Positions 38,701 through 48,500 of a stretch of 64,000 nt of DNA are shown here, piece by piece. Below the pieces are notes generated by a model that ran no database searches, had not been told where the DNA came from, and saw only the letters and a list, made by a program, of their open reading frames with translations. Position 1 is the first letter of the stretch. The number at the start of each line of letters is the position of its first letter. The stretch comes from Paragyromitra xinjiangensis (Eukaryota; Ascomycota; Pezizomycetes; Pezizales; Discinaceae): assembly GCA_038503065.1 (NCBI GenBank), contig JBCAMK010000019.1, forward strand, positions 1,488,001-1,552,000, read 5' to 3'. The position numbers and the translations under genes were made by a program.

Positions 38701-39796
38701 CTTGATATGCACATTCTTATAGAGTAATGCTGGGTATTTAATTCTAAAGGATCAATAATCAAGCCTATCGTCAAAAAGTGTGCTTATATTGTGGTGTTTG
38801 GGTGCTATTTAGGCGTTGCTAGGCCAGGATGTGCATCACTTTCCTGCACCCTTTGGTATAGGGTTAGGGTTAAAGAAGCATCACCATAGGCAGGAGTACC
38901 ATACCTGCAAAGCAGCAAGGACTCCTGTTGATCAGCAACTATTCACCCACTGCCCAGATTTGGCAATATGTGATTGGGACAAATGAGACGCCCACTATAG
39001 TTCGAATTCATGTATTGGCGTAATGTCCTATGAGTACTAGCTTATGTTTTCCGCCGGCGTTATTTTCGTTGAAGGTGTTGTCTCGGGGCGTTGGGCTGAG
39101 ATTTTGGACATTAGAAAAGCTTTCTCATGAAAAGGGCCGGGCCCTTCTGTTGATGCTCTGGTTGGAGGCAATTGGGTGGGAGTGTGGTCAAATCCACGCA
39201 GGCACCACTAAGACGACTCAGCTTTTTTAACTAAATAAATGTTTTTAGCTGCGAGGCTGAATGCTTGAGGCATGCACGTGAGGCTGTTAGCTTAGGAAGG
39301 CTGAGTCATCCTCTTAGGAATAGCTTATGTATTAGCTTGATGAAGACGACGCTCATTAGGGAAGTTGAGTGTATCTGAAAGCTTCCTGGCTCTTCCTGTT
39401 CCTTCCTGGGAGATTCGATTGTTTGCAAGATCCATCGATCTATTCTCCGTTTTGATCGCCTTTGGTTTAGGGTTAGAGTGAGCTGTGCCTACTAGTCGTC
39501 AGATTCCAAAAGCGATGTTTTTGGGCCAACGGTTTCAGGAGGCAGGATGCCCGCGATATCTCTTCAGCTTCGAATCAACAGCGTATACCCAAAGGCACTC
39601 AGAGGGCCTGCATGTCCAGTCTATTTTGTTTGTTATAGCAAATTACCCCCATATAGAGAATTCGATTCTGATGGAGGAAATAAGGGTGGCAGCTGGCGCC
39701 ATAGCGACCGTTTGTTATAGCAAGATGTTCCGTATGATGGGTGGGGTGCAACTAATAACAGGCACTGGTCAGAAAGTATATATAATGGACTTATGG
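35711..39796. other. Intergenic stretch with small repeats, no supported gene
   Basis: The first few hundred bases should be the sugar-transporter promoter. The frame at 36623-37192 (minus, 189 codons) has no domain and looks like chance. AGGTCGTAAT repeats at about 36520-36540 and an inverted repeat at 37730-37853 are the only structures. A decayed copy of the hydrophobin upstream module lies near 39545-39600. Confidence 0.45.
37730..37853. repeat. Short inverted-repeat element, 124 bp
   Basis: The left arm CGGGGAAGGTCATAAGTACC and the right arm ending GGTACTTATGGCCTGCCCCG are imperfect inverted complements, and the match continues inward through CGAAAATGCA. It could be a miniature element or a folded relic. 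No target duplication is obvious. Confidence 0.5.
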
Positions 39797-39953
39797 TACC
39801 GTATAGTTTCGGGTGATACCCCCAGGGGGATCCCATGGAACCAAGGGGATAGGAACTTTTGGTTGGTGGAAAGGACCTTCAGCCTCGTTTATAGGTGCCA
39901 CCACCCTGGCTGCGCGAGATCCCCCCGGGGGTATGGCTCGAAACTATACGGTA
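39797..39953. mobile_element. Miniature inverted-repeat element, TACCGTA ends, 157 bp
   Basis: The left end TACCGTATAGTTTCGGGTGA and the right end, when inverted, TACCGTATAGTTTCGAGCCA, share the outer 15 bases and continue similarly through ATACCCCC. The outer TA is probably the target duplication. It has no coding capacity. It sits about 60 bases upstream of where the hydrophobin pseudogene's start codon would be, in its promoter region. Confidence 0.72.
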
Positions 39954-40010
39954 TAAGTACCCTCGCCCCAAGGTCGGTTCTCAAGCCTATAAGCATCGCT
40001 AGACGGCTAG

Positions 40011-40419
40011 GGCGCGTGTTTTCGTTGCCTCGTTTCTATCATGTCTGCCGCCAGTGCAGTACCTAGCTACGGAACCTTAGAGTGAATGTGCTCTTAGGGC
40101 AGCAGCGCAGTGTTGCAGGACTGTTCAGGATGCGCAAAATAAGGTTGCTAGCACCATCTTGGGTTTATTTGGTATAGTACTGGGGTCCGGCAAGTTGATC
40201 GGGCTTGGTTGTATACAGTGAGTCTCTGTTCCTGACTCGATAATTTCTAATCTATCGAAGGTCCCTCCACCGAAGGCGGCGAATGCGGAGACGGAAAGTC
40301 GTAGACATGTTGCGAAAATAATGGTTATTTAAGTGTAATCCTTGTATCCTTCTGGTTATAGACTAATTATAGAGAAGGGTGGCTTAGTTAGCCTCGGCCG
40401 CGCACTGATCGATGCGTAA
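40011..40419 (+). pseudogene. Hydrophobin pseudogene (three-exon copy, broken)
   Basis: The sequence aligns by eye with the intact hydrophobins to the right over all three exons. The start region GCGTGTTTTCGTTGCC matches their exon 1 but the ATG is gone. The CAGTGTTGCAG motif around Cys2-Cys3 and the TTGGGTTTATTTGGTAT helix region follow. The exon 1 end GGGCTTGGTTGT is at 40201-40212, the intron 1 end AATCTATCGAAG at 40249-40260, and an exon 3 relic runs to TAA at 40417-40419. Lesions are the lost start, in-frame stops (TAG near 40078 and 40302), and the last cysteine codon changed from TGC to CGC (Arg). Intron 1 has about the same place and length as in the live genes. It is a dead member of the same tandem family. 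Confidence 0.78.
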
Positions 40420-41203
40420 ACCTACCGTTTCCGACAATTGAGAGCTGAAAGGATGCACACAACTCGATTATGCAAACTCGAGTTTAAGATTAGCGAGGTT
40501 GTTTGTGGATCTCATTTGTAGATCGTGTTTTGCGCAATTGCAGGAATAAACTTCAGTCATATCAGTGTAACGTTATAGCAGTCCCAGATTGAGAGTTTAT
40601 TTTCGCAGCAATCGAGTTAGCTTCGAAATAGTGGGGTTTACATATTTACCAGCCTACATCACCGTACCCACGTGATCATGCTACGTAGCTACCTAGGTTA
40701 GATTAACTTGATATATGAATGGAGTGTATCAGCTAGCTGCAGCTCTCGATGGGAAATGACATCCTAGCTAGAACCAACAACAGTTCTGAAAGGCAGAACA
40801 GCCCTTTTCGTTTATCTCTCTGGCTTCTTCGTAGTTTTTAGAATTAGTGGGGGTTCGGTAGTACGCCATTAGAGAGCGCATTGGCCTCAGCCAATTGACA
40901 ACTGTGATGTCTCACCAATTCCGCTTTTCAGCTCTGAATCGGCAACGCACACCCAACACCACTCAATGGGTATAAGATCGATCCCGGGGTGAACCAGACT
41001 CAGAACACTACACTACCATCTAGTGGAATTCATTCCGGCACTAACTGGTAAAACATCACTGATACGTGTAAAGGGGAGCCTAGGTTCCGCCAGTGCTCTC
41101 CTGAGCCTACGTACCATTCTCGTCTTAATGTATGTTTTATGAGCTGGCGTTGGGTTTCCAGCAAATAGTACAGGAACGGAGATTGATCGTAGGTTCCTGG
41201 AGG
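40420..41203. repeat. Hydrophobin upstream region with one copy of the shared upstream module (about 40916-41075)
   Basis: A block including CTCTGAATCGGCAACGCAC, GATCGATCCCGGGGTGAACC and GGCACTAACTGGTAAAACATC recurs with changes near 42552-42655, 42785-42960 and 44640-44800. It lies about 240-400 bases upstream of the hydrophobin ATG and was duplicated with the gene. It may hold shared control sites. Confidence 0.65.
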
Positions 41204-41210
41204 TATATAT
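41204..41210 (+). promoter_or_regulatory. TATA box of hydrophobin gene 1
   Basis: TATATAT within GGTATATATTGTGAGCTCAA lies 107 bases upstream of the ATG. The same block occurs upstream of hydrophobin gene 2 (43134) and in shorter form upstream of gene 3 (44978), at 102 and 96 bases from their ATGs. Confidence 0.6.
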
Positions 41211-41310
41211 TGTGAGCTCAAGGACCGTCTTTGTACGGAAATCCATCCCCTCGAAGCCAGTCATATCAAGTCCATAACTAACCACCACACTACTTTATCA
41301 AACGACCAGA

Positions 41311-41775
41311 ATGCATGCTTTCATTACCCTTACTTCTATTTTCTCTGCTGCTGCTGCTGTCGCTGCGCTAGCTGTGCCGGCGGCTCCGGATCCTCCTTCA
41401 GTGGTGCCTATACTTATATCGCAATGCAATACTGGCGATGCGCAGTGTTGTAGCTCTGTTTCGTCTGCAACTAATCCCACTGTTGCCACCCTTTTGGGTC
41501 TGCTCGGTGTTGTAGTGCAGGGCGTTGGCGTGCAGGTTGGGCTCAGCTGTAATGAACCTTCATTCTTAATTCTAGCTTCTTAAGCTAATCTATAGAAGGC
41601 ACCCCTATTTCAATTGTCGATCTTGGGCAAGGGGTCAGTTGTACACAACAACCAGTGTGCTGTACAAAAAATGGTTTTGTAAGTATCACCGCATTATCTT
41701 TATTCTTATGGTTCTAGACTGATAGGGGGAAAGAATGGTTTGATAAGTATTGGCTGCACACCGATCTCGCTCTAG
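41311..41775 (+). CDS. Class I hydrophobin 1, 119 aa, three exons
   Basis: This is a small secreted amphipathic protein that self-assembles at air-water interfaces and coats hyphae or spores. Exons 41311-41548, 41599-41678 and 41734-41775 total 360 nt. A signal peptide is present (MHAFITLTSIFSAAAAVAAL). The eight cysteines follow C-x6-CC-x32-C-x13-C-x5-CC-x12-C, with VGLSCTPISI after Cys4 and QPVCC before the C-terminal IGCTPISL, typical of class I. Intron 1 (50 nt) splits the fourth cysteine codon after its first base (T|GC), so reading through gives a false end NEPSFLILAS. Intron 2 ends in GGGGAAAG. There is a TATA box 107 bases upstream. It is one of a tandem family with genes at 43236 and 45074 and a pseudogene at 40011. 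Confidence 0.92.
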
Positions 41776-43133
41776 GCGCAGTCGGAAATTTGTTGCTTTC
41801 GACAGCTGGACTGGAAGTTGGCGAACTGAGATAAACTTGGGGTTCGGTTTAATGAGATTGTTTATGTATGGGTTTTATTTGTGGCTTATGTTGCAGATTG
41901 GCACGGAGAGTGATGTAATTATTTGGGTTGCACATTGATCTCAATTAATCTATAATTACTGTTTTTGGTCATGCAAGCTGGGTTTGGTTGATAATGCTAT
42001 TCATGGGTTTCATTTGCAACTCGCGCCTTGTAAATTCTGAAATAAATGTACGTAGTAAGGTTGGTTCATCATGAGTCTGCTGCTCACACGATCACATGAA
42101 GCTGTTAAAGTTATTACGCGCGGCTGTCTACACACACGTGCAAAGTGATTTGCCTGACTCGAAACTGAGCTTGACCTTTTTGCTTCCAGTGCCCTCGTTC
42201 CCCAGGAATAGCTTGTGTGCACTATGCATTTGGCCTTGAGATAATAATAAAAATAATAATAAATTTGAGGTGGGTCTAATTAGAGGGCTTGTTTTTTTGA
42301 ATGCCCAAGTACCTATGTCCTTGATTAATGTATAGTTTTCTTGCTTTTGAACTTTCATGAAGTAGAATCCTGACGAAATCTTTTTTTAGCAAGTATTAAT
42401 TAGATTGCATGCTTTGATAGAGGTTTTACTTACTGTATCTCCAGATGGCCAGTTTGAGAGTGTATTTGATCATTTGAAAGGACTGCAGGAAGGGCGCGCG
42501 GGTTTTCGCCTATTGATGAGGTTTCTGGTCGGCAAGCGTATTGACCTCGGCCTGTTAATGCCCGCGATGTCTTACCTTCAGCTCCGAATCAGCATACACC
42601 CAACACCGCCCAATTGGTATGGGATCGATCTTGGGGTGAACCAGACTTGACGTAACACAAAATACCATTTTTTTAGTTATAACCCCGGGAATTATTTGCC
42701 GGAGGTGACGGTTAGCGGCACAGCTTTCTATCGAAGAGGGAAGTTTGTTTACAGGTATGACCTCAGCCAATTAACGCATCGATGTCTGTGATGTCTTACC
42801 CTCCATTTCGTCCTTCAGCTTAAGCTTCGAATCGACATGCACAACATACGCTTAACACCGTTCAATTAGTATAGGGTCGATCCTAGGGTGAACCAGACGC
42901 GACGCAATACGGCCCGCCCTATTAGCTTCCGGCACTGGTTAGTATTGGTAGAGGGGATACAACCACATATCTAGACTCTAACATTGCTTTTTATGCACCA
43001 TGCTAGTGACATCCTTGATCTCCCATAGCTTCAAACCGGTTTCTTTTCTTATGCGTCCCGAGGCACATCTCATGAGCTGGTGTCGGGACGAATAGCGCAA
43101 GAATGGGAATTGATCGTACGTCCTAGCCCAGGG
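41776..43133. repeat. Spacer with hydrophobin exon-3 relic and two upstream-module copies
   Basis: At about 41914-41990, TTTGGGTTGCACATTGATCT and the following ATAATTACTGTTTTTGG match exon 3 and the 3' flank of the hydrophobin genes, without exons 1 and 2. Two copies of the upstream module follow (about 42552-42655 and 42785-42960) although only one gene lies downstream. This suggests a lost gene copy, through unequal crossing-over or deletion. No other gene is seen. Confidence 0.6.
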
Positions 43134-43140
43134 TATATAT
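43134..43140 (+). promoter_or_regulatory. TATA box of hydrophobin gene 2
   Basis: TATATAT in the conserved block GGGTATATATTGTGAGCTCA, 102 bases upstream of the ATG. It is nearly identical to the block upstream of hydrophobin gene 1. Confidence 0.6.
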
Positions 43141-43235
43141 TGTGAGCTCAAGGCCCACCTTGGCACGAAAATTCATCATCTCAAGGTTACTTATATCAAA
43201 CACAAAACCGCCACGCCACCTACTACGCAGCCAGA

Positions 43236-43658
43236 ATGCGTGCTTCAATCATCCTTACTTCTATCTTCTCCATCGCTGCCGTTGCGGTAGTCGTACCTCG
43301 GCAGAGCGGAAATTGCGAAACTGGTGTAATGGAGTGCTGTGAAGAGGTCGTGGACTCGTCTACTCCCATGGCTCTCCAAGTTTTGGGTTCGATTGGTGCT
43401 CAAATAGGGGCTGGTGTGCCGGTCGGACTCATGTGTAATGAGCTTTCATTCTTAACTCTAGCTTCTTAAGCTAATCTATGGAAGGCACCCCTATTACTGT
43501 CATCGGTGTTGCGGGTGGGCAGACTTGTGGAAAAATGCCAGTGTGTTGTAATGGTAATAACTTTGTAAGTATCATCACGTTATCCCTCTATACTCTCATG
43601 GTGCTAGACTGATACGGGAAAGAACGGCGTGGCTGCTATTGGCTGCATACCGCTCTGA
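43236..43658 (+). CDS. Class I hydrophobin 2, 104 aa, three exons
   Basis: Exons 43236-43434, 43485-43564 and 43623-43658 total 315 nt. The signal peptide is MRASIILTSIFSIAAVAVV. The eight cysteines follow C-x6-CC-x31-C-x13-C-x5-CC-x12-C, with VGLMCTPITVIGVAGGQTC, GKMPVCC and IGCIPL. The C4-C5 loop is close to that of gene 1. Intron 1 is again 50 nt and begins inside the Cys4 codon. Its sequence (CTTTCATTCTTAACTCTAGC) is very close to that of gene 1, so the duplication is fairly recent. Intron 2 ends in ACGGGAAAG. The protein is intact and presumably secreted to the hyphal or spore surface. It lacks the Pro/Ala stretch after the signal peptide seen in gene 1. Confidence 0.92.
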
Positions 43659-44977
43659 GCCAGTAAATCTATCGCTTTCAATAAATAGTCTGATTGGAAG
43701 TTGAGGTGGTTAAGGGCGAACTGGGATGCCGGGATTAGCGGTTTAGGTTGAATGAGGCCACTGATCTCGTTCGTAGCTAATGTTTTGTAAGATTAATGTT
43801 AAAATAGTAGTGTTGGTTTATTCACTAGTCTACATTGTTACATAGTGGTGCTAAGCTTTGGTCGTGTGGCGTGCTTGATCAGCCGCCAGATGGTCATATG
43901 GGGATCTCAGCAAGAGCAGCGGAACCTGCCATAATTTAACCATTACGGGGACACAGTTGATAGTTTTACGGATAAAACACTCCATTCTAGCTTTGCTTGA
44001 GTTTTGGTAGAGAGACGGATGGGGTAGAATTATGGTAGGTCTTACTGTAGAGCATATTCACCAGCTATCAGATTCAGAAAATGGCAGTACGTTCGAGACT
44101 GATAATTCCGGGGCAAGATTATCTCGTTTGATTTTTTCTTCAGCTGTTGTAATAATAAAATAGCACTTTTGGCTACTGGTTGGGGGGGCGGTTTTCAGGG
44201 TTGGTATACGTAGTTGGTAGATGCTCATTGACGAGGTTTTTGAAGATCAGCAAAGAGATGTTTGTAATGTCTTACAGCGCACGGAGCGATCGGCACGGAC
44301 CTGCTTGGGCGTGTGGAGATGTTGCAGGTCTCACTTTATTTGTATGGTGCGGATAAGGCCGCCGGAGCGACGTCTGGTGTTTTCTATGGGTTAGGGGCGA
44401 TCTATTGGTTGGGTACATGCAGGTATGACTCAGATCTTACAATTGCACTTTCCTTTTTTCTCCTGGAGATTTCCATGCAAAACTAAATCTTTTAGTTATT
44501 AACATGATAGTAAAAAAATATTCAGTATCAAACTATAACAGAGGGCTTATGTAACATGCTGCGAATTCATGGAGATTAGCCTTTTAAAAATTGGCACGTC
44601 AATCGCTTAGTCAACCATTCCTCCGTTGGTCTGCTCAGACTTCAGCCCAGCTTTGAATTGGTGACATGCGCCAAACACCACCTAATTGGTATTTAGGGCC
44701 GGTGTTGGAGGACGTGGTGTATACTCTACCCTATGATCTCACGAAACTCGTTCGGGCGCTAGCTGGTAAAGCATGCAACATCCGTAAACCAGTCTCTCAG
44801 TGCTTTTTATACACCATTCCTTGGTCATGTCTTAGACTTTTATGTCTCTGATCTGGTTTCTTCTTTTCCATAGAGCATGTTTTACTATCTAGCGCCGAGA
44901 CAAGACTTTCAAGGTAACACGGCAGCTATTGGGTGTTTTCCTGTGAGGTTGGATTCTTAATTCGATCCACCCCAAGG
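43659..44977. repeat. Spacer with another copy of the upstream module (about 44640-44800)
   Basis: The block with TTGAATTGGTGACATGCGCC, ACCTAATTGGT and GCTAGCTGGTAAAGCATGC matches the modules upstream of hydrophobin genes 1 and 2. The rest has no recognisable gene. The first part resembles the 3' flank of the neighbouring hydrophobin genes (AGTTGAGGTGGTTAAGGGCG). Confidence 0.6.
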
Positions 44978-44983
44978 TATATA
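44978..44983 (+). promoter_or_regulatory. TATA box of hydrophobin gene 3
   Basis: TATATA within CCAAGGTATATAGTAACC, 96 bases upstream of the ATG. The flanks are more diverged than in genes 1 and 2. Confidence 0.5.
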
Positions 44984-45073
44984 GTAACCTTAATGACCCT
45001 GGTACGGGCACCTCTCCCTCAAGACCGATACCAAACGCACACAATCAACTTGCAACCCCACCAAACGGCCATA

Positions 45074-45502
45074 ATGCGTGCTTTCATTTTTCTTGCCTCT
45101 ATCTCCGTCGCTACCGTCGCAGCGTCTGCGGTGTCTGCGGTGTCTTCAAACGGGTGCCCCGCTGGTGCAACAGCGTGGTGTTGTCAGAGTACTGAACCTG
45201 AATCAAATCCCAATGTTCATGCCCTTGCGGATACCGTTGGCGTAATATTGAAAATCGGTGAAAAACTGGTTGGGCAACTGGTTGGGCTTAACTGTAATTG
45301 GTCCCCGTCCCTGAGTCTAGCTTCTTAAGTTAATCTGTAGAAGGCGAACCTAAGGAAATCGCTCAATGTCAAAAAAAACCGATGTGTTGCACGAATAATG
45401 AGTGGGTAGGTTTGCTGCGTTCTGTTTGTATTCTTGCGGCTATAGGCTAACATGGAAAAGGCTGGCGTTATGAATATGGGTTGCACACCGCCTACACAGT
45501 AA
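45074..45502 (+). CDS. Class I-type hydrophobin 3, 107 aa, three exons, short Cys4-Cys5 loop
   Basis: Exons 45074-45293, 45344-45405 and 45461-45502 total 324 nt. The signal peptide is MRAFIFLASISVATVAASA. All eight cysteines are present: C-x7-CC-x36-C-x7-C-x5-CC-x12-C. The Cys4-Cys5 loop is 7 residues (EPKEIAQ) rather than 13 as in genes 1 and 2, and there is a five-residue longer Cys3-Cys4 region. Intron 1 is 50 nt and splits the Cys4 codon as in its paralogues. Exon 2 is 62 nt rather than 80, exactly six codons shorter. The last exon gives AGVMNMGCTPPTQ. It is the most diverged copy, so it may have its own role, but nothing is broken. Confidence 0.9.
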
Positions 45503-48500
45503 AACTATCGTTTTTAGTAGTCGGGTTGGGAGTCAAGATGATTAAGGGCGAATTGGGGCACTAAGATTAATTCGATTATGTGAAATTGGGTTTGGATTCG
45601 AGACTATTTGTAGATTTCGCTGTGGTTCAGGTTTTGTAATTAATTTCGAAATAGTAAAGTTAATCTATTCATCAGCTCAGATAATTATACCTAGCTAAGC
45701 GGGAGCATGTAGTTTATTACTCTAGGTTCTGGTATCTTGCAATTGGTGATCCTCAGATCCCTGGAGCTAGCATAAGTAGTAGGTTTAATGTAGGTAGTCT
45801 GCTTAGACTACATCAAGTTGCACGATTGCTTGAGGTTTTCGATTTCAGCTGTCCTCTAGCTCTATTGACGTGAAAGTCGGCAGTTGAATCCTGATCGTTG
45901 ATCAAGGGCTATAAAAATCTGTCTAATAAGTTAAATAAACCCCAGTAATGTTTGGTTACGAGAAGTATTGGGTGTAGCGCACGTATCGATTAAGGCGTAC
46001 CTATATATATCGTCTAAATGTTTTTCTAGATTGGCTTGTGGGCTAGAGTCACGAGTAAAGCGCCCAAAACAAAATATTAATAAGCATAAAAAATATACAG
46101 TGTCACCCTCCACACGGATAAGTGTTAATGATGTTAAAGTCCAAAATTCCAAAAAGCGAAGCCTTCTCCCTGTTATTTTTTTTTACTAATAACTAGTTAT
46201 TGGTGGATGTTTATCATAAGGTCACCCGGTCACCTGGCTTATGGTACTCTCCGAATAATTATCTATAGAAAGCGGTTTCAATAGTTTGGCGCTAAGGAAG
46301 CTGAGAACAAGTGTTATCCGGAAACAAGGAATAGTACCCTGCCTAGTGGGTGGGCCCCTGTCTCGAGTGTATTAGTTATTCAGGAATATAGCCTAGATAT
46401 TTCCGGTTGGGTGGCTTTATTTTTGTGCATGTGCGGCGTGAAGCTTTCGCCAAGAATTCTGGTATCAAATGTGCCGTATTAATTGGTAGCGAGCTGCCTT
46501 GAGGAGTATTCTTTTGCAGCAGTTACCGCGCCAAATATTGTGACCTCAGCTTTGTGGAGCGAACTCGAGTATTCCGGAACAGTTGAGCCTATGGACATGC
46601 AGCTCGGTCAGAGATTTTTTCATCCCGGATCCGCTGTTAAAGTTTTCTCGTGGTCAGCTCGGACGGAGGCAAAAAACCCTGATAACTGCCCTGATTACGA
46701 TAGAAAGTAATATTATTTGGCCGTAAGTGCGTAGAGCACCACACAAATTTGCGAACCATACGATGCATGTCGTATGTCCCACTTGCTTGCGCGTTTGGAG
46801 CGCGTAGAAGAGCTTTTTGAGGTAATACGCAGCATTGATGAGCTAGAACCTGGGTTTTGAACTACCGTAAAAACTCGAAAAATTGGGTAGCGTCTTACAG
46901 GGGTATTAACCTCGCCACTAACCCGTAAAGGAATTTTTTGGAGATCAAGTGGCGTGTCTAAGCCAACTTCAGGTCATTTCTAAACCAACTTAAGTTAGAT
47001 TCAGGAAAGTGCGCTACCCAATTTTTCGAGTTTTTACGGTACTCTTGATTTCAGGTCATTGATCATACGGCCCTACAGTTCTTACTAATAACGCATTCCC
47101 AGTAATCACTGTAATGGCACTAGATCCTACCAATCGCGTATCTAGTGGAGTCAGTTTGCCGGGTGTTGCGATTTTGTAGGATATGCATATATGCATAAGC
47201 TCGGAGTTTCCACCGATCTCCCTTTGTCAGGACCTAGGGTTAACCTCTAACCTCTTTAGGGGTTGGAAAAGTTTTCAGCAGGTGGGTCTAGCGCTTGCAT
47301 TGTGATCGCTATTGAAGGAAATACGAGTGGGGGTTTGGGGGGGAAGTTTTCGGAGAAATTAGGGACTGAAGGACAAAATGATTACAGCCAGGAATTCCAA
47401 TAAATCTTAGCGTATAAAATTTGTTACCGATATACCCATATTGATATCTGAATATCGAATACGATCAGCACCCCACTTTGTGAGCGATACTGGACCTCTT
47501 GGCATTCGCTCGTAATATGTGAGATCCTCGGGATAATGCGATAGACGGCGGTATTGGGAGATCGTCCCGGCAGTTTGGGCTAGATTACTGAACAAGGTTC
47601 GTGATTTGGTGAGATATTTGTAACTTTCTCGAACCATGGATAGCGGGGATGTGAGTAATGAATTTACCCTAAGCCAGTTGATTGGCAGTGGAGGTATGTC
47701 CAAGATAGTAGGCTTGGGGGTGGCCGGTTAAAAAGAGCTAGAGTATCTCTATGATGTCACTTTTGCGGTCGAACACCCGGTACTGCTTCTTCGTTTCAAA
47801 TTGACTTTTACGCACTAGCTGGGTGTTTTAAAATGGTTTGTACAAAATTTCTCGGATAGATCGTGTTGAGAGAATCATTACAGTACGATTTCGCAGAAAG
47901 GTATTTATGACGAGCATCATGCTGGAGGCGATATCACGTGGCGGGGATATCTGACAAATCACCACCCAAAATACGTCACGTGAATGGTTCTAAAGTCAAC
48001 AGTGCGAGTGATGGGTGTATCGTGGGTAGATTTTGTTATTTAGAAAATTTCCTTAGTTTGGGCTTAGTTCCCCTGAGGATTACCCCTAATACGGTGAACT
48101 ATGAAGCTTTAATATAACTGGCACAGCTGCAGTTGGTGAGGAAATGGTGTGGAAACTGAGTCAGACAAATATTGCTAAAGTACATTTGTTTACAATTAGT
48201 CTGCTAGTTTTTCGGCAGTATGTTTGCTTGCTATTGTAGAGTTAGGCTAGGCCTTAACGAGCTGATACAGTCCTGTAGATTTTAATTTCGCTGACAATCT
48301 TCCTATAATATTTAGCAGAACTCTTAATCATAGTACATTTTGGCCAACCATTTTCTCCATCACAATCCCTTTGCATTTTTGGTTTAATCTCATCTTTTTA
48401 TACTAGACCTATTGAGTTTATAGTATAAGCCTTTTGACTGCGCTGGTGCTATCTCAAAATAAATACGCCTAAAAAGTTGCCTTGCTACCAAGTTTAGATT

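Noticed and set aside
39485..40066. 193-codon open frame on the plus strand
   Set aside because: It runs through a miniature inverted-repeat element and into a hydrophobin pseudogene in the wrong frame, so it is a chance frame.
47407..47703. 98-codon minus-strand frame with protein-like sequence
   Set aside because: The listed start is not an ATG, the first ATG leaves only 76 codons, and no family is recognised. Kept as a note only.
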